Assembly (NCBI GenBank): GCA_041648895.1
Contig: JBAZOB010000014.1
Location: forward strand, 1-26,937
Direction of reading: 5' to 3'
Length of the DNA stretch: 26,937 bases
DNA from: JBAZOB01 sp041648895
Lineage (GTDB): Bacteria > Patescibacteriota > JAHJAL01
Shown here: positions 15,022 through 21,671 of the stretch, piece after piece
Layout: each line of letters opens with the position of its first letter
How positions within the stretch are numbered: the first letter of the stretch is position 1
Notes under the pieces: model-generated
The model's input: the letters and a program-made list of their open reading frames with translations, nothing else
Told to the model about the DNA's origin: nothing
Databases searched by the model: none
Program-made: the position numbers and the translations under genes

Positions 15022-16094
15022 TGTTTTTAAATAATATTCAATTAATAAACTGGCGGAGTTATGATGAGGCCAGTTTTAGTTTTGGGCCGGGGGTTAACGC
15101 GGTGGTGGGGGAAAACGCGCGGGGAAAAACAAATATCTTGGAGGCCATTACGGTTTTGGCGACGACGAAATCTTTTCGTGTTAATAAAGATCGGGTGCTG
15201 ATAAATAAGGGGGCGGATTTTGCTAAAATAATGGCAAAGTATAGTCGGGGTGAGGTGGATATTGATGAGGAAGTGAGATTGATATTGGGGTCGGGGGATG
15301 ATTTTAAAAAGGAATTGCGGTTAGATGGCGTGGTGGTGAGGGCTTTGGACGTGTTGGGTAAATTATTGGTGGTTATTTTTTCGCCGGATGAAATTGATAG
15401 TTTTTTTACTCAACCGGCCTTGAGACGGCGGTGGATGGACTTGGTTTTGTCGGCCACGGATAGTGATTATGCTTATTGCGCGGCGGTATATAAGAAGGTG
15501 GTGGCCAACCGGAATAAGGTTTTGAAGCGGTTGGCAGCCAAACAAACCAATCAAAACGAATTGGAGTTTTGGGATACCAAATGGGCAAGTTTGGCGAGCG
15601 TGATTATTGGCAAGAGAAGAAAGCTGATTGATTTTGTAGCCACTCGGGTGGGTGATTTTTATAATGGCTTGTTCGGTGGCCAGGGAGAGGTGGAAGTTTA
15701 TTATGAACAAACTTGTCGGAGTGGTGATCTGGAGGGAGAGTTGAGGGAAATTTTGAGTAGTCAGCGGGGAAGGGAATTACGTTATGGAACAACCATGGCG
15801 GGTCCACATCGGGAAGATTTGGTGGTAAAAATGAATGGAGTGGTGATGGCGGATTGGGGGTCACGGGCGCAATTGCGTATGACATTGTTGTCGCTTAAAT
15901 TGTCGGAGGGGGAATATGTTTACGAGGTGACGGGGATTAAGCCGGTTTTGTTGTTGGATGATATTTTTTCCGAACTGGATCATAATAATCGGGGGCGGGT
16001 GATGGATTATGTGGGCGGATATCAGGTGATTTTGACGACGACTTCGTTGGAAGGAATTGATAAGGCGGGGGAATATAATGTTATTGAAGTTTAA
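15021..16094 (+). CDS. recF: DNA replication/repair protein RecF
   Basis: 357 residues. An SMC-like ATPase: Walker A GENARGKT (30-37) after LINWRSYDEASFSFGPGVNA, the conserved FSPDEIDSFFTQPALRRRWM segment, a signature-like AQLRMTLLSLKLSEGEY, Walker B PVLLLDDIFSELD (about 307-319) and VILTTTSLEGI near the end. RecF binds gapped DNA with RecR and helps load RecA in the RecFOR pathway. The start is fixed by the conserved MFLNNIQLINWRSY. The ATG touches the end of IR2, so the whole ribosome-binding region is inside the stem. IR3 begins on the base after the stop. The coding strand is very G-rich. Confidence 0.96.
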   Translation: MFLNNIQLINWRSYDEASFSFGPGVNAVVGENARGKTNILEAITVLATTKSFRVNKDRVLINKGADFAKIMAKYSRGEVDIDEEVRLILGSGDDFKKELRLDGVVVRALDVLGKLLVVIFSPDEIDSFFTQPALRRRWMDLVLSATDSDYAYCAAVYKKVVANRNKVLKRLAAKQTNQNELEFWDTKWASLASVIIGKRRKLIDFVATRVGDFYNGLFGGQGEVEVYYEQTCRSGDLEGELREILSSQRGRELRYGTTMAGPHREDLVVKMNGVVMADWGSRAQLRMTLLSLKLSEGEYVYEVTGIKPVLLLDDIFSELDHNNRGRVMDYVGGYQVILTTTSLEGIDKAGEYNVIEV

Positions 16095-16297
16095 ATTAAT
16101 TACGAATGACAAATTATTAGATTACGAATTGTGCGAATTGTATTTGGCCCTCATATAATTTTTTAGCTCCCAAAACTCGCTGCTGTCGGACCGGGACTAT
16201 GATTAACGCTCAGACAGGTTGTCCGCAAAAAAATTATATGAGGGCCAAATACAATTCGCACAATTCGTAATCTAATAATTTGTCATTCGTAATTAAT
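16095..16297. repeat. Giant perfect inverted repeat IR3 after recF
   Basis: Arms 16095-16164 and 16228-16297 are exact reverse complements over 70 bp around a 63-nt loop that contains a smaller CTGTC/GACAG stem. The left arm begins immediately after the recF stop and the right arm ends 15 nt before the ATG of the DciA-like gene. It shares its outer 18 nt with IR2; the inner arm and loop are unique. Confidence 0.95.
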
Positions 16298-16312
16298 GAT
16301 TATATTGGGTTT

Positions 16313-16612
16313 ATGAAAAAAATTGGTGATATTTTAAATAGTAAGTATGGCGGGAAAACGTCGTTGACGAGGGAGCAATTGATTAGTTTGCGGGTGTGCG
16401 CGGCGTGGGATGGGGTGATTGTGGAAATTGATAAGAAATACTTGCCTGAGACTAAAGCCTTGAAATTTTCTCATGGTAAATTGACGGTGGGGGTGACTAC
16501 TTCGGGGTATTTGATGGAGTTATCAATGTTGCGGATGATTATTTTGGAAAAATATGATGAGGTGTTGGGGTCGGGGGTGGTGGAGGAAATAAAGTTTAGG
16601 TTGGGGTTTTAA
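16313..16612 (+). CDS. dciA: DUF721/DciA-like replicative helicase loader
   Basis: 99 residues from the ATG at 16313 (MKKIGDILNSKYGG). An in-frame TTG at 16280 is rejected because it lies inside the right arm of IR3. The pattern is that of DUF721: an N-terminal helix, AAWDGVIVEIDKKYLPETKA, then KFSHGKLTVGVTTSGYLMEL, MLRMIILEKYDEVLG and the end EEIKFRLGF. DciA is the ancestral loader of the DnaB helicase in bacteria without DnaC or DnaI. A position after dnaA, dnaN and recF fits that job. The last codons (GGG TTT TAA) are also part of the left arm of IR4. The family call is fairly firm; the loader function is known only for other members. Confidence 0.82.
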   Translation: MKKIGDILNSKYGGKTSLTREQLISLRVCAAWDGVIVEIDKKYLPETKALKFSHGKLTVGVTTSGYLMELSMLRMIILEKYDEVLGSGVVEEIKFRLGF

Positions 16613-16822
16613 GCATTTACCAATAACAAATTACAAATGACTAATTGGAATAGTCATATATCATTTATTTTAATTAATGGCAGCGAATGTTTGGCCGGAG
16701 GTGTTATGGTGGATCTATCTAATAATGGTAAGTTTTATGGCTAGCCATATAATTAAAATAAATGATATATGACTATTCCAATTAGTCATTTGTAATTTGT
16801 TATTGGTAAATGCTTAAAACCC
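16604..16822. repeat. Giant inverted repeat IR4 running into the dciA coding end
   Basis: Arms 16604-16676 and 16750-16822 are exact reverse complements over 73 bp. Pairing continues past a single bulge through ATGGC/GCCAT (16677-16681 and 16744-16748) into the 73-nt interval between the arms. The left arm includes the last two codons and stop of the DciA-like gene, so coding sequence is present in inverted copy at 16814-16822. The outer ends lack ATTACGAAT but have the related AACAAATTAC string. Confidence 0.95.
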
Positions 16823-16834
16823 GTTTTCTGGCCG

Positions 16835-16863
16835 TTGATATTTTGGCTGTTTTCTGTTATTGT
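16835..16863 (+). promoter_or_regulatory. Candidate promoter of the TraG/HerA-like ATPase gene
   Basis: TTGATA (16835-16840), 17 nt, then TATTGT (16858-16863) with a TG one base upstream. It starts 13 nt after IR4 ends, so IR4 could end upstream transcription and this promoter restart it. The start would fall 5-8 nt before the ATG at 16877, giving a nearly leaderless transcript. Confidence 0.5.
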
Positions 16864-16876
16864 AAAGACTTAATTA

Positions 16877-19135
16877 ATGGCAAAATATATGGAGCAGGGG
16901 AGACAATCGGTGGGGGAATATATTGTAGTGATGCCTCAGAACCAACAGTACACGGTGGAGGTTTTTCATGATTTTCTCAACTCCTGTCATAAATTGTTGC
17001 GTAGTGTGCCATTCGCTTTTGGGTTGAACGTAATCCAGAAGCGTATTTTTTATACGGTAAAGGTACCGGCAATGTATTTTCCGGCGCTGGAGAATCAGAT
17101 TTACTCGGTTTTTCCCCGGTTTGAAATTAATCCGATCCGTCGGGATATGGTTAGTAAGGGAGTAAATAATCTGGCGCGGGTGAATTTGCGTTTGAAACAT
17201 GAGGATCATTATCCGTTTTTGCTATTTAATCAGATTGAAGGGGTTTTGTTGGACGATTTTTTCAATCAGTTTAATAAATTGTCACAACAGGACAGTTTTT
17301 ATTTTCAGGTCAAAGTGAAGCCGGTTAGTTCAGACAGTATTGGTTTTCGTTTGCGACGTAGTGTCAAAACGGTGGGCAAAAGGCTGGTGGAAGGGGTGAA
17401 CGTGGTGGAAAAGATCTTTTCCAAGAAGGCCTCGGCGGAAGTGAAGTCGCGGGCTTACGCGGCGGGCGATCAGAAGAATAGGATGCCGCTTTTTATGACG
17501 GAAATTGATTTAATTTTATTTTCGGATAGTTACTCTAGCGCGCAAGTTAAATTGGAACCGATCGCGCAAGTTTTTTCCAAATTAGAAAGTGAATTTAATG
17601 AATTTAAACATACCATCAAATCATGTACTGTGGCCGAACTGGAGCATATTCAAGGGTTGGGTTTTGGTAATAAATCGTATTATTTGACGGCAGGTGAGAT
17701 CGCGACGTTTTTTCATTTTCCCCGCAATACTGATCAGGTGCCTAATTTGTATAAAGTTTTGGCGCCGAAGGCGGAGCCGCCGCTCGGTTTGCCCACACCG
17801 GAAAATACGCTGAAAGAGGAATTGTGTCCCTTTGCCCAGACTAATTATCGAAATATTAATGAGACTTTTGGTATTAAGCGTAAAGATCGGGCCCGCCATA
17901 TGTATGTGATTGGTAAATCTGGTTCGGGTAAATCAAAATTACAAGAGTTATTAATAAAAACTGATTTTGAGAATGGTGATGGGGTGTGCGTGATTGATCC
18001 ACACGGGGATTTGATTGAAGATATTATGCCCTGGATACCGGAACATCGGATCAAAGATGTGGTTTATTTTAATCCGGCGGATGAGGAGTGGCCGATATCG
18101 TTTAATCCGATTGAGAAAGTTGATCCTAAGTATCGGCAGCAGGTGGCGATTGGGTTTATTGAGATCTTTAAAAAAGTGTTTGGCGCCAACTGGAGTCCGC
18201 GTCTGGAGCATGTGTTGCGGATGACGGTGTTGGCCTTGCTGGATGCTCCCAGCGCGTCGGTGATGTCAATTTTACTTTTGTTGACTGATCGTGATTTTAG
18301 GCAAGAGGTGATTAAACATATTGATGATCAGGTGGTGAAAAATTTCTGGACCAATGAGTTTGCCAGTTGGTCGGAACGTTTTGATAGTGAGGCGATTATG
18401 CCTATTTTGAATAAAATTGGTCAGTTTGTTAGCAATCAATTGATCCGGAATATTGTGGGACAGGAAGATAATAAACTGGTGATGTCGGAAATTATGGACA
18501 ATCGAAAAATTCTGTTGGTAAAATTACCAAAAGGTATTTTGGGTGAGGAAAATACTTCCCTTTTGGGTTCGATGATTATTACCAAAATCTATCAGGCAGC
18601 GTTGGCGCGGGCGGATGTGCCCAGTGATCAGCGGGTGCCTTTTTATCTTTACGTGGATGAGTTTCAAAATTTTGCCACCGATACTTTTGCTAATATTTTG
18701 TCGGAATCGAGGAAATATAAGTTGAGTTTGACCATGGCGCATCAGTATGTGTCGCAGCTTTCGGATGTGGTGCGCAAGACGGTGTTTGGCAATGTGGGCT
18801 CGATTATTTCTTTTCGGGTGGGACAGGAAGATGCCAAGCTGATGGAGCGGGAGTTCGCGCCGCGGTTTAAAGCGGACGATATTGTTAACTTGGGGGTGGC
18901 GGAAATTTATCTTAAGTTGTCGATTGATGATGAGGTTAAAGAGGCTTTTTCAGCCAAGACGTTGTTGGTACCGAAAGCGCCGGCCGGATTTAAACAACAG
19001 ATTGTGGAGCATACTCGTAGCACTTATTGTAAGTCGCGAGCGGAAGCGGAAGGGGAAATTAGTAAAGAGAAGTCGAAAGAGTTGCAGATTGTGGAGAAAC
19101 TCAAGGAGGATAATTTTTCGGCACCGATTCTTTAA
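16877..19135 (+). CDS. TraG/HerA-like P-loop ATPase (type IV coupling-protein family)
   Basis: 752 residues. A soluble N-terminal region of about 340 residues has no predicted membrane helix. The ATPase core follows: Walker A GKSGSGKS (346-353, in HMYVIGKSGSGKSKLQELL), GDGVCVIDPHGDLIEDIM (about 368-385), KILLVKLPKGILGEENTSLL, Walker B FYLYVDEFQNFATD (about 588-601), and the conserved LSLTMAHQYVSQL after it. This matches the coupling-protein/HerA branch of hexameric DNA or protein pumps, including TraM-recognition-type C-termini. No other secretion or conjugation gene is visible, so it may drive DNA transport, chromosome processing, or a pilus-like system coded elsewhere. It has its own promoter candidate after IR4 and a terminator after the stop. 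Confidence 0.8.
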   Translation: MAKYMEQGRQSVGEYIVVMPQNQQYTVEVFHDFLNSCHKLLRSVPFAFGLNVIQKRIFYTVKVPAMYFPALENQIYSVFPRFEINPIRRDMVSKGVNNLARVNLRLKHEDHYPFLLFNQIEGVLLDDFFNQFNKLSQQDSFYFQVKVKPVSSDSIGFRLRRSVKTVGKRLVEGVNVVEKIFSKKASAEVKSRAYAAGDQKNRMPLFMTEIDLILFSDSYSSAQVKLEPIAQVFSKLESEFNEFKHTIKSCTVAELEHIQGLGFGNKSYYLTAGEIATFFHFPRNTDQVPNLYKVLAPKAEPPLGLPTPENTLKEELCPFAQTNYRNINETFGIKRKDRARHMYVIGKSGSGKSKLQELLIKTDFENGDGVCVIDPHGDLIEDIMPWIPEHRIKDVVYFNPADEEWPISFNPIEKVDPKYRQQVAIGFIEIFKKVFGANWSPRLEHVLRMTVLALLDAPSASVMSILLLLTDRDFRQEVIKHIDDQVVKNFWTNEFASWSERFDSEAIMPILNKIGQFVSNQLIRNIVGQEDNKLVMSEIMDNRKILLVKLPKGILGEENTSLLGSMIITKIYQAALARADVPSDQRVPFYLYVDEFQNFATDTFANILSESRKYKLSLTMAHQYVSQLSDVVRKTVFGNVGSIISFRVGQEDAKLMEREFAPRFKADDIVNLGVAEIYLKLSIDDEVKEAFSAKTLLVPKAPAGFKQQIVEHTRSTYCKSRAEAEGEISKEKSKELQIVEKLKEDNFSAPIL

Positions 19136-19170
19136 TATATAATTACAAATTACTAATGACTAATTACTAG

Positions 19171-19194
19171 AAAGACGTTTTTGACGTCTTTTTT
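19171..19194 (+). terminator. Terminator after the TraG/HerA-like gene
   Basis: An 8-bp stem AAAGACGT/ACGTCTTT (19171-19178 with 19184-19191) has a TTTTG loop and runs into Ts. It comes 35 nt after the stop, beyond a low-complexity AATTACAAATTACTAATGAC string. Confidence 0.8.
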
Positions 19195-19208
19195 GGTATA
19201 ATTGAGTA

Positions 19209-19340
19209 AATTTCCAATTTTCAATTTACAATTTTCAATGAATTTCCAATGATCAATTTTCAATTAGATATCATATCGTTTGGAAATTGGAAATTGTGAT
19301 TTGAAATTCATTGAAAATTGTAAATTGAAAATTGGAAATT
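19209..19340. repeat. Imperfect foldback repeat IR5 of TTTCCAATTTTCAATTT type
   Basis: Perfect outer arms of 38 bp (19209-19246 and 19303-19340) enclose a 56-nt middle whose halves are imperfect reverse complements. The arms are built from short nested strings such as TTTCCAATTTTCAATTTAC. The element ends 12 nt before the ATG of the first cysteine-rich gene. It resembles IR1-IR4 in plan but is simpler in sequence and has diverged in the middle. Confidence 0.88.
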
Positions 19341-19352
19341 AATAGACATAAT

Positions 19353-21068
19353 ATGGAAAATAAAAATTGTAAACAATGCGGTGTTAATTATGAGGTTACG
19401 GATGAAGATCTAGCGTTTTATCAGAAGGTGGCGCCGGAGTTTGGGGGGAAGAAATATTTGATTCCGGCGCCGAATGATTGTCCGGAATGCCGAATGAGAC
19501 ATTGCTTGGCAATGCGGAATGTTCGTCAACTTTATCGACGTAAGTGTGATAAAACTGGTGTGGATATTATTTCATCTTATGCGCCTAATTCGCCGTATAA
19601 GGTTTATCAGGTTGACGAATATGAGAAGGATGATTGGGATCCGATGCATTTTGGACGTGAATTTAATTTCTCAAGAGGATTTTTTGAACAACTAAGAGAG
19701 TTGCAGTTAGCTGTGCCTAAACCGCATGCGGCGGTACTGACCAGTACAATGGAAAATGCTGATTTTGTGAATGGTGCTCACAATGTAAAAAATGCTTATT
19801 TATCTTTTGGAGTGGAAGGAGAGAATTTATATTATTGTGATTCAACATATTCAGCAACAAATGTCTGTGATTGTTTAAATCTGACAAATTCGCAATGGTG
19901 TTATCAATGTGTAGAAGGAACTAATTTATATCGCGCCTTTTTTTGCCAGGATTGTCATGATTGTCGAGATATTTATTTTGCTCGTAATTTAAGAGGTTGT
20001 CAGAATTGTTTTGGTTGCGTGGAGCTCAATAATAAGCAGTATTGTGTTTTTAATGAACAGAAAACAAAGTCAGAGTTTGAGGAATTAATGACAAAATATA
20101 AATTTACACAGGAAAGCATTGTCCAAATGCTAGCCAAAATGAATCAGTTGTATGCAAGTATCCCACATAAATACGCCAGTTTGGTTAATGTGGAGGATTG
20201 TGTTGGAGATTATATAGCGAATAGCAAAAACTGTCATAATTGTTATGAAATAGTGGGTGGTGAGAATCTGCATAATTGTAGTTGTTTGGTGACTGACGCC
20301 AAGGATTGCTATGATGTGACAAAATATGGTTTTAATGTAGAGTTGTCATATTTTGGTAATTCCTTGGGTCAGAATGTTTATCGGGTTTTGTTTAGTAAAT
20401 ATTGTTATCAGAATGCTCGCGATTTGATTTATTGTGATAATTGTTATAACAGTGTGGCTAATCTGTTTGGTTGTGTGGGGTTACGGCAGAAACAATATTG
20501 TATTTTGAACAAACAGTATTCTAAGGAAGAGTATGAAAGATTGGTAGCCAAGATTATTGAACATATGCAAGCAAGGGGGGAGTGGGGTGAATTTTTGCCG
20601 TATGAATTGAGTGATTATTGTTATAACGAAACCATGGCCCAGGATTATTATCCGCTGACCAAAGATGAAGCGGTGAAGTTGGGGGCCAAGTGGCAGGATG
20701 AGGATTTTGGTTTGAAATATGAGGGGCCGTTTTATCAACCAAAAAGTATTGATAACTATGATCCTAATCAAAATAGTAACGCGCAACTTGAGCTGGATGA
20801 ATTGTTGAAAGGAGTGATCAAATGTGAAGTCAGTGGTAAGCCATTTCGGGTGATTTCACAGGAGGTGGCTTTTTATATCGAACATGGATTGCCGATTCCG
20901 TCTAAACATCCAGAGGTAAGATATAAAGAAAGGTTTAGTCAGAGGCGGTCGAGAAAACTATTCACCCGTCAGTGTGATCGGTGCGGGGTGGAGTTGCAAT
21001 CGACGTTTGATCCTGGTGGGAAGGAAAAGGTTTATTGCGAGGGGTGTTATCGGAAAGAAGTAATTTGA
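19353..21068 (+). CDS. Cysteine-rich zinc-ribbon protein, paralog 1
   Basis: 571 residues with about 35 Cys and no signal peptide, so probably cytoplasmic. An N-terminal zinc ribbon of the zf-Tbcl ('probable zinc-ribbon') kind has C6, C9, C43 and C46 (CKQCG...DCPEC). A second ribbon is degenerate: only C65 remains of the four Cys seen in paralogs 2 and 3. A Cys-rich middle (about 160-375) has short CxxC units (FFCQDCHDCRDIYF, GCQNCFGC) and contains one block twice: FGCV-x-L...K-x-YC-x2-N near 220-234 and 373-386. A long linker follows, with HGLPIPSKHPEVRYKERF, and then a C-terminal ribbon with C541, C544, C562 and C565. The start at 19353 is fixed by homology to paralogs 2 and 3 (MEQ/MENK-x-C-x2-C). 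Metal binding is strongly suggested; function is unknown. Confidence 0.85.
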   Translation: MENKNCKQCGVNYEVTDEDLAFYQKVAPEFGGKKYLIPAPNDCPECRMRHCLAMRNVRQLYRRKCDKTGVDIISSYAPNSPYKVYQVDEYEKDDWDPMHFGREFNFSRGFFEQLRELQLAVPKPHAAVLTSTMENADFVNGAHNVKNAYLSFGVEGENLYYCDSTYSATNVCDCLNLTNSQWCYQCVEGTNLYRAFFCQDCHDCRDIYFARNLRGCQNCFGCVELNNKQYCVFNEQKTKSEFEELMTKYKFTQESIVQMLAKMNQLYASIPHKYASLVNVEDCVGDYIANSKNCHNCYEIVGGENLHNCSCLVTDAKDCYDVTKYGFNVELSYFGNSLGQNVYRVLFSKYCYQNARDLIYCDNCYNSVANLFGCVGLRQKQYCILNKQYSKEEYERLVAKIIEHMQARGEWGEFLPYELSDYCYNETMAQDYYPLTKDEAVKLGAKWQDEDFGLKYEGPFYQPKSIDNYDPNQNSNAQLELDELLKGVIKCEVSGKPFRVISQEVAFYIEHGLPIPSKHPEVRYKERFSQRRSRKLFTRQCDRCGVELQSTFDPGGKEKVYCEGCYRKEVI

Positions 21069-21128
21069 GTAAAGATGAGTAACGGTAAAAAATAAAAAAA
21101 TTTCTTAGCTGGAAATATGGAGGAGAAA

Positions 21129-21659
21129 ATGAAACTGGTTTATATTTATGGGGCGCCGGCGGCGGGGAAGCTCTCGGTGGCTAAAGAGTTGGCGAAGTTG
21201 ACGGGGTATGGGGTTCTGCACAATCATTTGTTTAATGATTTAGTAGAGGCGGTTTTGGATTATGATAACGAGGATTTTTTTCGGGTGGTGCAGGAGTTAC
21301 GGAGAGTGGTAATTGCCGCGGCGGTGAGGAACAAAGTTGAGGGGGTGATAATGACATTTTGTTACGCTCATGGGATTGAAAATGACACACTGGGAGATTA
21401 TTTTGGGCAATTGCGGGCTTTGGGAGTGGAGATTGAATGTGTACATTTGGTACCTGATATACAGGTTTTGCGGCAGCGAGTGCAGGGTAAATCCCGTCAG
21501 AAATATGGTAAACTGAAAGACCCCAAGAAACTGGAGTCGGTGCTTCAAAAATATGATTTTTATACCAAAATCCCGTTCGCACAGAGTCTGGTGATTGATA
21601 ATACTGATCTGGCGCCGGAGGTGGTGGCGGGGCGGATTGTTGAATATATTAATAAATAA
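21129..21659 (+). CDS. P-loop kinase-like protein (AAA_33/shikimate-kinase-like)
   Basis: 176 residues. It begins MKLVYIYGAPAAGKLSVAKE, with Walker A GAPAAGKLS at residues 8-16. Then come an HNHLFNDLVEAVLDYDNEDF segment like the substrate region of small kinases, a VEGVIMTFCYAHG strand, and an RQRVQGKSRQKYGKLKDPKK lid rich in Arg/Lys. It ends with VIDNTDLAPEVVAGRIVEYI, as in many AAA_33 nucleotide or small-molecule kinases. The start at 21129 is preferred over the ATG at 21117 because the bases between them form a good Shine-Dalgarno (GGAGGA). The substrate is unknown. It lies between two cysteine-rich paralogs and is probably cotranscribed with them (12 nt to the next gene). Confidence 0.75.
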   Translation: MKLVYIYGAPAAGKLSVAKELAKLTGYGVLHNHLFNDLVEAVLDYDNEDFFRVVQELRRVVIAAAVRNKVEGVIMTFCYAHGIENDTLGDYFGQLRALGVEIECVHLVPDIQVLRQRVQGKSRQKYGKLKDPKKLESVLQKYDFYTKIPFAQSLVIDNTDLAPEVVAGRIVEYINK

Positions 21660-21671
21660 TTTCGATAAATT

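Noticed and set aside
16280..16312. A longer DciA-like protein starting at TTG 16280
   Set aside because: The added codons lie inside the right arm of IR3 and do not match the family. The ATG at 16313 begins the conserved MKKIGDIL segment.
7605..16822. The giant inverted repeats as integron attC sites or a CRISPR array
   Set aside because: The arms are perfect and 70-79 bp long, the copies are not equally spaced repeats, conserved GTTRRRY-type core sites are not placed at the arm ends, no integrase or cas gene is visible, and the genes between them are core replication genes and not cassettes.
7605..16822. The giant inverted repeats as retron RNA
   Set aside because: No reverse transcriptase gene is present in the window, and the repeats lie between several unrelated genes.
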